Positions 1 to 8,146 of a stretch of DNA of 64,000 bases are shown piece after piece. Source of the DNA: an uncultured delta proteobacterium (GTDB taxonomy: Bacteria; Desulfobacterota; Desulfobulbia; Desulfobulbales; Desulfurivibrionaceae); assembly GCA_903869265.1 (NCBI GenBank), contig CAIPYE010000017.1:372001-436000 (forward strand), in the 5' to 3' direction. The stretch's first letter is position 1. Every line of letters begins with the position of its first letter. The notes under the pieces are model-generated. The model searched no databases and had not been told where the DNA came from. It saw only the letters and a program-made list of their open reading frames with translations. Both the position numbers and the translations under genes were made by a program.

Positions 1-1349
1 TGAAGATAATGTGAAGGGTCTGTTTCTTGTTTTATGTATCTTTCCTTTGTTGTTAGATCATAAAAATATCGAGGGACTTTAGGTGGTCGCATGCCGTAAA
101 GAATGTCAATTAACTGCAAATCGTATGAGGCATCTTTTCGGCAAAATTGAGCAGGATCATTGTCGAAACTTGCGAATAATGATTTTAGCTTTTCAAGCAG
201 CGATATTTTTGCCGATTCCCAAAGGTATAAAGGGTCTTCGAGAACTCCAATGTAATTAGGATTGCCTGTGACGTCGAGTCCTATCCATACGTTATGTCGC
301 AATGCTCCTACCAACAATACGTCAAAGGTGGCTGGAAATTTTACTCCATCTTTTCCTGCATTTTTTCCAAAATATAATTTTCTGACTGATTTGTTATTTG
401 TTGTGACCCACTGATAAAAGTTAGTGCCCCTTATCCTAGACGCTCCGGTGAAGGAGTCATACTTTAGTGAAAAGGACATTGTGTCTCTTATTTTGAAAAT
501 TTCGTTAGCAAGGGGAGCTAAATGATATAGGTTTCCTTCACTGTCGGCTGTTTTGCCAAACCATTTACTATGCACAGCCGCGACGCCAGTCGCTGCAAAT
601 TTATGCGTAGACCTTTGGTCGCTAGCCGTTATTTGGGGGTGTTGAAACCAGTACGGGTCTATGCTGGCTAATAATCGAATAAAGTGGTCAGACCTTATGC
701 TATCACTATGTGCCTCACTGTCACCCTCGTGCCAGCTGACAAATTTTTTGTTGTCGCCCAACCAGTCTTTGAAATTGTTGTAGAGCCCTAAGTAGTCAGC
801 CTCCGTTGTAGGAAGCAGAGCACGATTTTTATTTCTGGCTGATGCAATGTCGTTTACAATTTCTTTCCGTGCTGTTCCCTCTAATTGTTTAGGTAATTCA
901 ATTAACTCTATATGTACGAGACATTTTGCGTCTATATCACCGGGGAACGTTACTATGGAAAAATAAGTGTGTCCCCCGTTGCAAATTCCATCTCCTTCAC
1001 GAAATGTGATGGTGAGAGAATGGTCTCCTCCCTCATAGGTTACATTGTCACATATCACGCTAATTCCATTGTTAAGATGATGAAATTTTTCTGGCGTTAT
1101 TTGGATGGTCTCTTGCATTTCCCTCACAACTGTAGCCAGCGTTGGTTCCCTTGGGTTTGCGTCTGTCGGGAGGCAAATTTCTTTGAGTTGATGGGCTGTA
1201 ACGTATATGTGGTAAAATTGGAAGCCATCCTCAAAGGTATAGCTCGGTTCGAATTCTATATTTTCAAAAGTGATTGAGCTCGGCGTTTGTAATACATCGT
1301 ATTCAATCTCGTCATCGGCTGACTTTTTCTTGCATTTTTCGCTCGCCAT
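1..1349 (-). CDS. AIPR-type (abortive infection/phage resistance) protein, 3' end cut by window
   Basis: The minus strand is open from an ATG at 1349 to the window edge, giving at least 449 residues with no stop. A GGAGG lies five bases upstream of the ATG, which supports this start. The protein has the arrangement typical of AIPR-domain proteins: an LNNGISVICDN segment (about residues 92-102) followed by an NGGHT segment (124-128), matching the family's NNGI and NG-QT signatures. AIPR proteins are found in abortive infection and other phage-resistance loci; their biochemical activity is poorly defined. The gene points away from the radical SAM/GHKL operon starting near 1619, so the two may share the intervening 270 bases for regulation. 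The family call rests on motif recognition only. The C-terminus is missing. Confidence 0.7.
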   Translation of the reverse strand, partial: MASEKCKKKSADDEIEYDVLQTPSSITFENIEFEPSYTFEDGFQFYHIYVTAHQLKEICLPTDANPREPTLATVVREMQETIQITPEKFHHLNNGISVICDNVTYEGGDHSLTITFREGDGICNGGHTYFSIVTFPGDIDAKCLVHIELIELPKQLEGTARKEIVNDIASARNKNRALLPTTEADYLGLYNNFKDWLGDNKKFVSWHEGDSEAHSDSIRSDHFIRLLASIDPYWFQHPQITASDQRSTHKFAATGVAAVHSKWFGKTADSEGNLYHLAPLANEIFKIRDTMSFSLKYDSFTGASRIRGTNFYQWVTTNNKSVRKLYFGKNAGKDGVKFPATFDVLLVGALRHNVWIGLDVTGNPNYIGVLEDPLYLWESAKISLLEKLKSLFASFDNDPAQFCRKDASYDLQLIDILYGMRPPKVPRYFYDLTTKERYIKQETDPSHYL

Positions 1350-1618
1350 GGAGGCCTCCGTGAATTGACTTCGCTTGGGGGACTCATTCATCCCTCTTCT
1401 TGATCAAGAATCACATCGGAATGGAATAGTCAAATACTATTGTTGGTCAACTGTTCGATTTCCCATGATTTTTTTGTGGGTTTATCAAACTTGGATGAAG
1501 ATTAAATTTGTATCGCGGCGAGTAGCCTGGATAGTTTTAGATAGCGGAAATTTTTTTTTTGTGCTAACACACCCGTGTGTGATGTCTTCTTGAATGAGAA
1601 TAACCCTTGGTGTTGCTT
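1350..1618. promoter_or_regulatory. Divergent intergenic region between AIPR-type gene and radical SAM operon
   Basis: This 269-base AT-rich stretch separates two genes that point away from each other and therefore should hold both promoters. It contains a short inverted repeat, ACACA-CCCG-TGTGT, near 1567-1580, close to the radical SAM start, which could be an operator. I could not pick convincing -35/-10 pairs. Short open frames here show no family resemblance and are not called. Confidence 0.35.
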
Positions 1619-3049
1619 ATGAATCGTAATATTTTGCTCATTGAACCGGCCTATAAAACCAAATTTCCCCCTCTGGGTTTAATGAAAATATCAGCTTACC
1701 ACAAGGCGCTGGGGGATAACGTGACTTTTGTCAAAGGCATCAAGACAAGCTTGTCGGATGAATATTGGGACCGAATCTACATCACAACTCTCTTTACGTT
1801 TAATTGGAAAATTACGATTGATACCATCAAGCATTACAAAATGCTGGTTGGTGGCGATACTACTCGCCTTTATGTTGGCGGAATTATGTCAACTTTGATG
1901 CCGCAAGAAGTTTGGCAAGAAACTGGTGTGGCTCCAACGGCAGGTGTTTTAAATTATCCCGGCGCGCTAGACGGCGACAATGATTTGATTGTGGATGAAA
2001 TGATTCCCGACTACGAATTGTTTGACGGGGCTGGGCAGGATTATACTTTAGTGCTTGATAGCTACTTTGGTTATTCTACACGTGGTTGCGTCAATAAGTG
2101 CGAGTTTTGTGGTGTTAGAAAGTTGGAGCCTGATTTCATTGAATATTCGGGCTTGAAACCCTATGTGGAAGCCATTGCTGACCGCTATGGGGAAAAGCAG
2201 CATTTAGTGCTTTTCGATAACAATGTGCTGGCTTCCAAAAAATTTGAGCAGATTATCAGTGATATCAAAGACCTTGGGTTTGAGCGTGGGGCAAAGTTTG
2301 CCACTTCTGTTCGCTCAAAAGCTATGCGTAAGGTGGATTTCAATCAAGGGACAGACGCTCGGCTCATGAATAAAAAAAATATGAAGTTGCTGGCCGGAAT
2401 AGCTATCAATCCACTTCGTATTGCTTTTGATAGCATTAAGTATAAAGACAATTATTCCCAGAAGGTGGAATTGGCTGCAAAGTGCGGCATACGGAATCTT
2501 TCTAATTATATATTGTATAATCACAAAGATACGCCAGAGGATTTCTGGCAACGATTAAAAATTAATATAGGCCTAAATAACCAACTTAAGTTGAAAATAT
2601 ATTCATTCCCGATGAAATTTATTCCACTCGATGCTAAAGATAGAAGTTTTGTCGATGAGCCTCACTGGAATTGGTATTTCTTAAGAAGTGTTCAGAGAAT
2701 ATTAAATGTGATGAAGGGAAGTGTAATGCCTGGCGAGGAATTCTTTTATCGTGCTTTTGGCCCAAATGAAAAAGAATTCATAAGGATTCTTCATATGCCT
2801 GAAAACATATTAATGTATCGAACGCGCGAGGAAACGTTAATCGAAAAGGAATGGAAAAATGCTTTTGATAAGTTGACGGATAATGAGAGGAAAGAAATGT
2901 TGGCAATTCTTTGTAACGATAGGACGAAAGCTGCTTTTTTATCAGCATATACGGCGACAAAGAATGGAAAAATAAAAAATATTCTTGAGTACTATTTTCC
3001 TCAGCAGCCAGTCTCGTCAGCTGTAAAAGGCGAAGAGGTTACAGTATGA
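1619..3049 (+). CDS. Radical SAM protein with B12-binding-like N-terminus
   Basis: This is a protein of about 476 residues. The N-terminus (RNILLIEPAYKTKFPPLG) resembles the start of cobalamin-binding-like domains that precede radical SAM domains. The cluster-binding motif CVNKCEFC lies at about residues 157-164 and would hold a [4Fe-4S] cluster that cleaves S-adenosylmethionine. TTG (1607) and GTG (1610) codons in frame upstream are alternative starts; ATG 1619 is chosen because the alignable domain begins there, but no start has a strong ribosome site. The stop overlaps the ATG of the next gene (ATGA at 3046-3049), so the GHKL ATPase is almost certainly cotranslated with it. The substrate is unknown. 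Base composition is lower in GC than the tns genes. Confidence 0.75.
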   Translation: MNRNILLIEPAYKTKFPPLGLMKISAYHKALGDNVTFVKGIKTSLSDEYWDRIYITTLFTFNWKITIDTIKHYKMLVGGDTTRLYVGGIMSTLMPQEVWQETGVAPTAGVLNYPGALDGDNDLIVDEMIPDYELFDGAGQDYTLVLDSYFGYSTRGCVNKCEFCGVRKLEPDFIEYSGLKPYVEAIADRYGEKQHLVLFDNNVLASKKFEQIISDIKDLGFERGAKFATSVRSKAMRKVDFNQGTDARLMNKKNMKLLAGIAINPLRIAFDSIKYKDNYSQKVELAAKCGIRNLSNYILYNHKDTPEDFWQRLKINIGLNNQLKLKIYSFPMKFIPLDAKDRSFVDEPHWNWYFLRSVQRILNVMKGSVMPGEEFFYRAFGPNEKEFIRILHMPENILMYRTREETLIEKEWKNAFDKLTDNERKEMLAILCNDRTKAAFLSAYTATKNGKIKNILEYYFPQQPVSSAVKGEEVTV

Positions 3050-4377
3050 CCAACAAAGTAAGATTTAAAGCAGGGATGTATCTCTTGGAAACACTTACAT
3101 CTGGCATGTATAATGAGCCACTTTCTGTCTATAGAGAATATATCCAAAATGCAGTAGATTCCATCGATCAGGTAGCTCCTGGTGCCAAGGGAAACTTCGC
3201 GACAGATATCACGCTCGATCCCTTCAGGAAATCCATCATCATCTTCGATAATGGCGCTGGAATTACCGCTGCACAAGCCGAGAAAACTTTGAGTAGTATT
3301 GGCTGTAGTGGGAAGATTGGAACCAGGCAAAGAGGGTTTCGGGGGATCGGTAGGCTTGGAGGGGTGGCCTTTGCTGAAAGAGTGGTGTTTCGCACAAAGG
3401 CTAAAGGTGAATCTGTTGAATCAATTCAAGAGTGGGATTGTAAATCGTTGAGAGGTCTACTTACAGACCCCACTCGGGCAACTTTGTCTATTGAAGAGGT
3501 TTTTGGCAAAGTAACGCTTTTTAAGCAGGGAAAAAGCTCGGCCAAGGAAAGGGATAGTTTTTTTGAGGTGACGTTGGAAGGGGTTAAGAGTTTCCGGAAT
3601 CAAATTTTTGATATCGCACGGATTAAAGAATACTTGGGGCAAGTAGCTCCGCTGCCATTTGATCCTCAGAATTTCAATTTTGCCTCAGAAATCAATCAAT
3701 TCCTTTCCGAGAATCTCGATAACTACGCTGAATACCAGATTCGCTTGAACGGGAGCCCCGTTTTTAGGCCCTATAGTGACCTTGTCAAAGTGACGAACAA
3801 GGGAAGTGATGACTGTATTGAGGATATTAAATTGCTCAGATTTGAGGTTAACGGTTCCCCTATTGCCTTTGGCTGGTACGGTAAACGTAAAGAATTACTT
3901 GGTGCCATTTCCAAGGGAGAGGGGGTGGGGGGTGTTCGAGTGAAGGCCGGGAACATCACGATTGGCGATGAGCATCTGTTGGATAAGTGTTACAGAGAGA
4001 ACCGATTTAACAGTTATATCATTGGCGAGATACATGTGCAAAGCCCTGAGCTGGTCCCCAATAGTAGGCGCGATGATTTCATTGATAATGACATGAAGAA
4101 TTTATTTTACAACATATTGGAAAGAGAGCTTGGTTTGCCGCTTTCAAAGGAGATCCGGCAGCGTTCGAGGTTGGGAAAAGACGTTGTTGGTGAGAAGAAA
4201 ACTATCATGGCTGCTCCGGGAACCGCAAGAGAAGCTGAGGGAAACGGAAAAAAAGTAACGGAAAAAGCCTCACAAGATGGCCCCAAGACAGAAAATTCTA
4301 TCATGCAAGCTATCTTGTCTCAGTGTAAAAAATGTGAGCGTTTCGAAAAAATTTTTAGTGAAGCGCAGGCAAGTTAA
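3046..4377 (+). CDS. GHKL/HSP90-like ATPase
   Basis: The 443-residue protein has a clear GHKL ATP-binding fold at its N-terminus: YREYIQNAVDS (29-39, with the magnesium-binding Asn and catalytic Glu positions), DNGAGI (68-73), and a glycine-rich lid GFRGIGRLGG (97-106). It is far shorter than HtpG (about 620 residues) and lacks an obvious C-terminal dimerisation domain. It ends in a helical tail with a QCKKCERFE motif (CxxC) that might bind metal. Translation is coupled to the radical SAM gene by a 4-base overlap. GHKL/HSP90/MORC-like ATPases are recurrent in bacterial conflict loci, which fits the neighbouring AIPR-type gene, but no named system is recognised here. Confidence 0.75.
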   Translation: MTNKVRFKAGMYLLETLTSGMYNEPLSVYREYIQNAVDSIDQVAPGAKGNFATDITLDPFRKSIIIFDNGAGITAAQAEKTLSSIGCSGKIGTRQRGFRGIGRLGGVAFAERVVFRTKAKGESVESIQEWDCKSLRGLLTDPTRATLSIEEVFGKVTLFKQGKSSAKERDSFFEVTLEGVKSFRNQIFDIARIKEYLGQVAPLPFDPQNFNFASEINQFLSENLDNYAEYQIRLNGSPVFRPYSDLVKVTNKGSDDCIEDIKLLRFEVNGSPIAFGWYGKRKELLGAISKGEGVGGVRVKAGNITIGDEHLLDKCYRENRFNSYIIGEIHVQSPELVPNSRRDDFIDNDMKNLFYNILERELGLPLSKEIRQRSRLGKDVVGEKKTIMAAPGTAREAEGNGKKVTEKASQDGPKTENSIMQAILSQCKKCERFEKIFSEAQAS

Positions 4378-4386
4378 CCTGAAACC

Positions 4387-4441
4387 GTTGTGTCACTGGC
4401 ATTGTCAGTGCGTTGCAGCATGGGACACCGGGCCTCTATTC
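4387..4441. repeat. Imperfect direct repeat, copy A
   Basis: Starting ten bases after the GHKL stop codon is a 55-base segment that matches a segment at 5953-6008. Shared blocks in the same order and almost the same spacing are GTTGTGT, ATTGTCAGT, GTTGC and CGGGCCTCTATTC, at least 36 identical positions with one single-base length difference. The two copies bracket the membrane-HAD gene. Confidence 0.65.
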
Positions 4442-4519
4442 GTCGCCCGCATAGATCAATTCTGCTTTTAAGTTTTTGTAAACCGTTCTGTGGGTGAAGG
4501 GTTTCTGTAAAAATTTAAC

Positions 4520-5881
4520 TTAAAGACTAAAAACTCTCAGTTGCTTGAATATTTCAACCCAGTTTTTAACTCTCGCAATATTATTCGGCATCTCAAAGTT
4601 TTTATTGTAAGGATGTTCAATTAAAAATACAAAGTCGCACAGCATGCTTAGTTTTATTGCCTTTTCTGGGTCATCTTCTATGAAATATTGAATCTGGCTT
4701 TTTGAGGAAGAGAAACGGCAAGCATTTTTTCTTCCAAATGATATATTTTTATTTTCAACTGTTAATTTGTCATATTTCAAGTTATGTTTCTTTAGCCATA
4801 ATTTTGTAACTTGATTTATTAGTTTATTTTTGTTTGTACAGTATAAATAGTAAAATATAATTTTTTCTTTATTTCTAAAATAGAAACTCAAATCCATCTC
4901 GTCAATAAATGTAAGAATTTCTTTTTTCCATTCCAGCCAAATGCTCCTATTCTTCTTATGTTCAGTTTTTTTAGTAATCGGCCATGCTCTCTCTGTGTAA
5001 ATCCATACGATTTTTCCTAGCGAAGTTGAAAGCTTCTCCAATTGAGAAGGCGCGTCAGGGTCTAAAGGCATTTGTGTCCAATAGCGAGGGTCATTGAAAA
5101 TTTCCTCCTCGTCCTCTTTTGTAATCTGTAAGCAAGCCTCATGTACAGGAATATGTGTTATTTTGTCAGGATGAATTGTGATATTTTTTTTGTCGAAGAG
5201 CATTTTGCAAAAATGATCTCTATGCTTATTTAAAACACCATCTATGTCTACGCCTACTTTGTTGGTAACCAAATAATCATTTTCCCTTTTTCTAGAGTCC
5301 GTTTTAAAAAATAAAAAATGGAGTATGAAAAACAGTATTGCTACAGTGCAAACAGAATATATATTTTTATTTAGTTGTATGTGCGCAAAATCATTTATTA
5401 GAAATAATCCAACAATTAAATATCCACAGTCAATTATAGAAAAAACCCATATTACTGGCCTAAAACTTGTATCTTCGTAGTCTGGGATATATATGCTGTG
5501 TGGTAGAGTTCTAATGCTTATTTTCTGTAGCTGAGATAATCCAGATTTATAATAAAAATATTTTCTTATGCCATTTACACTTCTTGCATATAGTAATGAA
5601 TCATGACGCAAGCTTACAAGGTATCTACTTATAAATATTCCAAATAATGGAAGTATCAAAAAAATAAACCCAAAAATTAAGTTTGAATATAGTTTTAGGT
5701 CTGGACTTATTTCTTTGTTAGCAAGCAACAATGGAAGTATTGCAGCTCCAAGAGGGATTGGGACAGCCATCAAAACAGCATAATATCTGAAAAAACTTGA
5801 GATAGTATTAATGGTATTAAAATGAGCATTTGCTATCTGTTCATATTCTTTAAGTAGGTACTCATCAAATTTGTTTTGCAT
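4520..5881 (-). CDS. Four-helix membrane protein with C-terminal HAD-type (5'-nucleotidase-like) domain
   Basis: This is a protein of about 453 residues from ATG 5881; a TTG at 5899 is in frame but gives only six extra residues. Four hydrophobic segments lie at about 35-54, 68-86, 143-162 and 175-192, followed by a soluble domain. That domain begins with VGVDIDGVLNKHRDHF, a HAD motif I with Asp at about 212 and 214, and ends with IEDDPEKAIKLS, resembling the late acidic HAD motif. This resembles 5'(3')-deoxyribonucleotidase-like HAD enzymes fused to a membrane module. The gene is very AT-rich compared with the tns genes, suggesting transfer. It is flanked by two direct repeats and transcribed against the GHKL operon. 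A role as a membrane effector acting on nucleotides is a guess from architecture and context. Confidence 0.6.
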   Translation of the reverse strand: MQNKFDEYLLKEYEQIANAHFNTINTISSFFRYYAVLMAVPIPLGAAILPLLLANKEISPDLKLYSNLIFGFIFLILPLFGIFISRYLVSLRHDSLLYARSVNGIRKYFYYKSGLSQLQKISIRTLPHSIYIPDYEDTSFRPVIWVFSIIDCGYLIVGLFLINDFAHIQLNKNIYSVCTVAILFFILHFLFFKTDSRKRENDYLVTNKVGVDIDGVLNKHRDHFCKMLFDKKNITIHPDKITHIPVHEACLQITKEDEEEIFNDPRYWTQMPLDPDAPSQLEKLSTSLGKIVWIYTERAWPITKKTEHKKNRSIWLEWKKEILTFIDEMDLSFYFRNKEKIIFYYLYCTNKNKLINQVTKLWLKKHNLKYDKLTVENKNISFGRKNACRFSSSKSQIQYFIEDDPEKAIKLSMLCDFVFLIEHPYNKNFEMPNNIARVKNWVEIFKQLRVFSL

Positions 5882-5952
5882 GATGGATAGTCCGATCAAG
5901 AATTGTAGTCATTGTCTTTTGGACTTTTTTCCAAAAGAAGGTCACGTCTTCG

Positions 5953-6008
5953 GTTGTGTTGCCAGTATTGTCAGTAAGTTGCCACCTCTGGTATTCGGGC
6001 CTCTATTC
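5953..6008. repeat. Imperfect direct repeat, copy B
   Basis: This copy of the segment at 4387-4441 lies just upstream of the membrane-HAD gene and past the 3' end of the ImmA/IrrE gene. It is followed immediately by GAAAAATAAAGTTAAC (6011-6026), which shares 11 bases with the TnsB-site-like repeats at the transposon left end. Confidence 0.65.
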
Positions 6009-6021
6009 CCGAAAAATAAAG

Positions 6022-6828
6022 TTAACTTTCTGAGATCACCCATAAAATGGTTAAGATAGTCGGATAATTCCCGAGCCGAATCGATTGTTCGTAAACCTCG
6101 AACCCTCGTCTTTCCCTCATCCATGGAAACCACGCTTCATTCGGAACTCTGACCATTTTTGCAGATACCTTCCTCCCACGGAATACCTCGCAGGCCTCAC
6201 TTTCCAGATGAAGCGGGTGATGTTTCTCAATGCCTGGAATGGATGAATACTCCTTTCCTTTCCGCCACCAGCAGACTATTCCGTTCCTGGAAAAAATAGC
6301 CATACAGTCTTCTTTTGAAATTTGTATGAATTTAACTGCGGCGGCGGTCAACGACACATTATATGCGCTGGAGAGTTCCTTGATGATCTCAAGAGATGGC
6401 GTGGCCGATCTGAATTCCTTGCTTGCGAGGCGAGTGGGTATGAGCAATTCGGAGGCAAAAGCATTCGCCTCGATTTCCATTGGGCTTCCCTGGTAGCCGC
6501 CGATGTCGTCCTCCGAACAAAATTTAAGCTGGGTCTCTTCTGAGTGCATTTCCCAATGACCCATCTCATGGGCGATTGCGAAGCGTTTTCTGCCGGCCTC
6601 GGGTATGTCTTTGCGGACTCTTATGATACCCTTGTTGCCTTTCCGGATCAGATAGGCCTCCGATCCGCTTAACGCACCCTCCCTGACCAGAACATTCCGG
6701 TCCATTGAGATATCCTCAAGGCGTATTTCTTCAGGCCTGGTGATAGCATATTCCCTGATGAGCTTGTCCGCCAACCTCCTGGCCCTGGTTTCGTCGGCCT
6801 TGATGGGGTCATTCGAAAACATCGCCAT
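6022..6828 (-). CDS. ImmA/IrrE-family metallo-endopeptidase
   Basis: A protein of about 268 residues with a zinc-metallopeptidase motif HEMGH at about residue 88 and a downstream EIEANAFASELLIP segment that supplies the third ligand and is typical of ImmA/IrrE proteins. Members cleave repressors or regulators, for example ImmA acting on the ICEBs1 repressor. Possible starts are GTG 6831, ATG 6828 and ATG 6822; all overlap the 3' end of the upstream gene, which points to translational coupling. It is the last gene of an operon with a sigma factor and an unknown acidic protein. A likely job is proteolysis of a partner, perhaps the 146-residue protein, to release sigma activity. That pairing is inference from gene order. 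Confidence 0.8.
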   Translation of the reverse strand: MAMFSNDPIKADETRARRLADKLIREYAITRPEEIRLEDISMDRNVLVREGALSGSEAYLIRKGNKGIIRVRKDIPEAGRKRFAIAHEMGHWEMHSEETQLKFCSEDDIGGYQGSPMEIEANAFASELLIPTRLASKEFRSATPSLEIIKELSSAYNVSLTAAAVKFIQISKEDCMAIFSRNGIVCWWRKGKEYSSIPGIEKHHPLHLESEACEVFRGRKVSAKMVRVPNEAWFPWMRERRGFEVYEQSIRLGNYPTILTILWVISES

Positions 6829-7249
6829 CACTTTCGAGTATCATCAAATCTTCCAAGATCGAAGCCATGTCCGCTTCGTTGGCCCCCTCAAGTTTTCTGA
6901 AATACACCGAGGCAAGTTTCGGCTGTGATTGGGTTAATCCATTGAGTATTTCCAAAATCGCTTCTTTGACATTTGCCTTTTCATCGATGTACTTTTTGAT
7001 TTCCGTTAGCCCACCAAGACGATGTCTCTTTTCCTTGGCGGCTTCGAGTCGTCTTCCCGCCAACTTTTTGGAGATCATGAGGTTCACATCGGAAATCATT
7101 TGATCGACGTCGATGCCTTCTTTTCTGAGACCTTCTCTTATCTCGGCGATCGGAAGATTTTCTATGTCTTCCTCTTCCTCGGAATTGGTAAGCAGTCCGT
7201 GCAAACTTTCCAGTACGTCGGAATATTTTTCAGGGCTGGACCTTTTCAT
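6809..7249 (-). CDS. Acidic helical protein of unknown function between sigma factor and ImmA/IrrE
   Basis: A predicted 146-residue soluble protein rich in Glu, Lys and Leu with several likely amphipathic helices. It has no recognisable catalytic motif, signal peptide or membrane segment. Its ATG overlaps the stop of the sigma factor gene (7246-7249), and its 3' end overlaps the start of the peptidase gene, so all three are made together. Position suggests an anti-sigma factor or a proteolysis target, but the sequence itself does not show this. Confidence 0.65.
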   Translation of the reverse strand: MKRSSPEKYSDVLESLHGLLTNSEEEEDIENLPIAEIREGLRKEGIDVDQMISDVNLMISKKLAGRRLEAAKEKRHRLGGLTEIKKYIDEKANVKEAILEILNGLTQSQPKLASVYFRKLEGANEADMASILEDLMILESDGDVFE

Positions 7250-7887
7250 TTTTTTCCCTCTCCATTCTTAATTTCCTGAAATGCTTTGAGCCGCCTTTGA
7301 AGCTGCTTTTTCAGATTGTCGAACTCTTTTACTTTTATGCCCATACTCGCGGCAATGTCCGCTCTTTTCTTATCCCCTTCTGTGATGCGTTCAAGGATTG
7401 TTTGGAGCAGGGGCGTATCGGCAATGAATTCGTAAAATTTCCAAAAGAAATCTTCGCTCAAACGTTCTCGTTCCCTATCAAGCAAGATCTCTTCCGGGCC
7501 GGAGTTTGGGCAGGAAACATTATCCCAAAATTCGGCTGTCTTCCCATCGCTGTTAGGTCTTCCTGACAGGACGGCTTCCCTGAAGAAGTGCCGATTCTCC
7601 CAACCGTCGATCAAGTGGCTGATCTCGCTGTCAATTACACTGATCAAATGTTTGAAGAGATTTTCTTGGGAATGGGGATCCCATGCCCTATCGCCAGTCA
7701 AGATTTTTTCAATGCTTATGTGCACTACGTCTTTGGCTTCAATTCCGCTTGGGGCAGGCCCGCCGAGAATGCCCTGCCAGAAGAGTTTCCTCATTTTCCC
7801 AAAGGCATACCGTGTCAGCCTTGGAATGCTCTCGCCCCAAGGGTGACTGGCCATCAAATTTAACACTTCATCTGAAACCTCTGTCAT
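7246..7887 (-). CDS. Sigma-70/ECF-like RNA polymerase sigma factor
   Basis: The 213-residue protein has a sigma region 2-like segment with AKDVVHISIEKILTGDRAWDP at about 50-70 followed by a helical stretch, and a region 4-like helix-turn-helix near the C-terminus (GDKKRADIAASMGIKVKEF, about 170-188). Length and layout fit the ECF group. The start ATG 7887 has an AGGGAG ribosome site. It is the first gene of an operon with the unknown 146-residue protein and the ImmA/IrrE peptidase, an arrangement suggesting a self-contained regulatory module. What it transcribes is unknown; the promoter region upstream (7888-8134) also serves the small gene on the other strand. Confidence 0.65.
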   Translation of the reverse strand: MTEVSDEVLNLMASHPWGESIPRLTRYAFGKMRKLFWQGILGGPAPSGIEAKDVVHISIEKILTGDRAWDPHSQENLFKHLISVIDSEISHLIDGWENRHFFREAVLSGRPNSDGKTAEFWDNVSCPNSGPEEILLDRERERLSEDFFWKFYEFIADTPLLQTILERITEGDKKRADIAASMGIKVKEFDNLKKQLQRRLKAFQEIKNGEGKK

Positions 7888-8134
7888 GGGACTCCCTTTA
7901 AATATATGCCGCTCCGGACAGGGAAATTGCCGTTCGGGACGGAAAATCAGGCTTCATAGTTGAAACTAAAACAATAAGACACATTGGCAAAGAACAACCA
8001 AGAGGTCAATCGAATAAAGCCCCCAAGCTGACCGGTTACTGAATAGACGATCCGCAAAAAAAAATAATCCCGGCGGCAAATTTTAGAAGCAGCCCGGCAA
8101 AAGAACATAAGAAGAAAATTTTAAGTGAAAGGAG
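7888..8134. promoter_or_regulatory. Divergent region between sigma operon and small gene/tns operon
   Basis: The 247 bases lie between genes pointing away from each other. Two related motifs, GGACAGGGAAATT (near 7916) and GGGACGGAAAATC (near 7936), are spaced about two helical turns apart and might be sigma or operator sites. No TGT-led sequence with repeats like those at the 24403 end is visible, so I do not place the transposon right end here. Confidence 0.3.
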
Positions 8135-8146
8135 GTGATGGCAAAG

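Noticed and set aside
912-1277. Plus-strand open frame of about 120 codons
   Set aside because: It lies inside the AIPR-type gene read on the other strand, has no ribosome site or family resemblance, and is a shadow of that gene.
6011-6026. TnsB-site-like string GAAAAATAAAGTTAAC as the right end of the transposon
   Set aside because: Only one copy is present, no TGT lies eight bases upstream, and the string overlaps the stop of the ImmA/IrrE gene, so chance is likely in AT-rich DNA.
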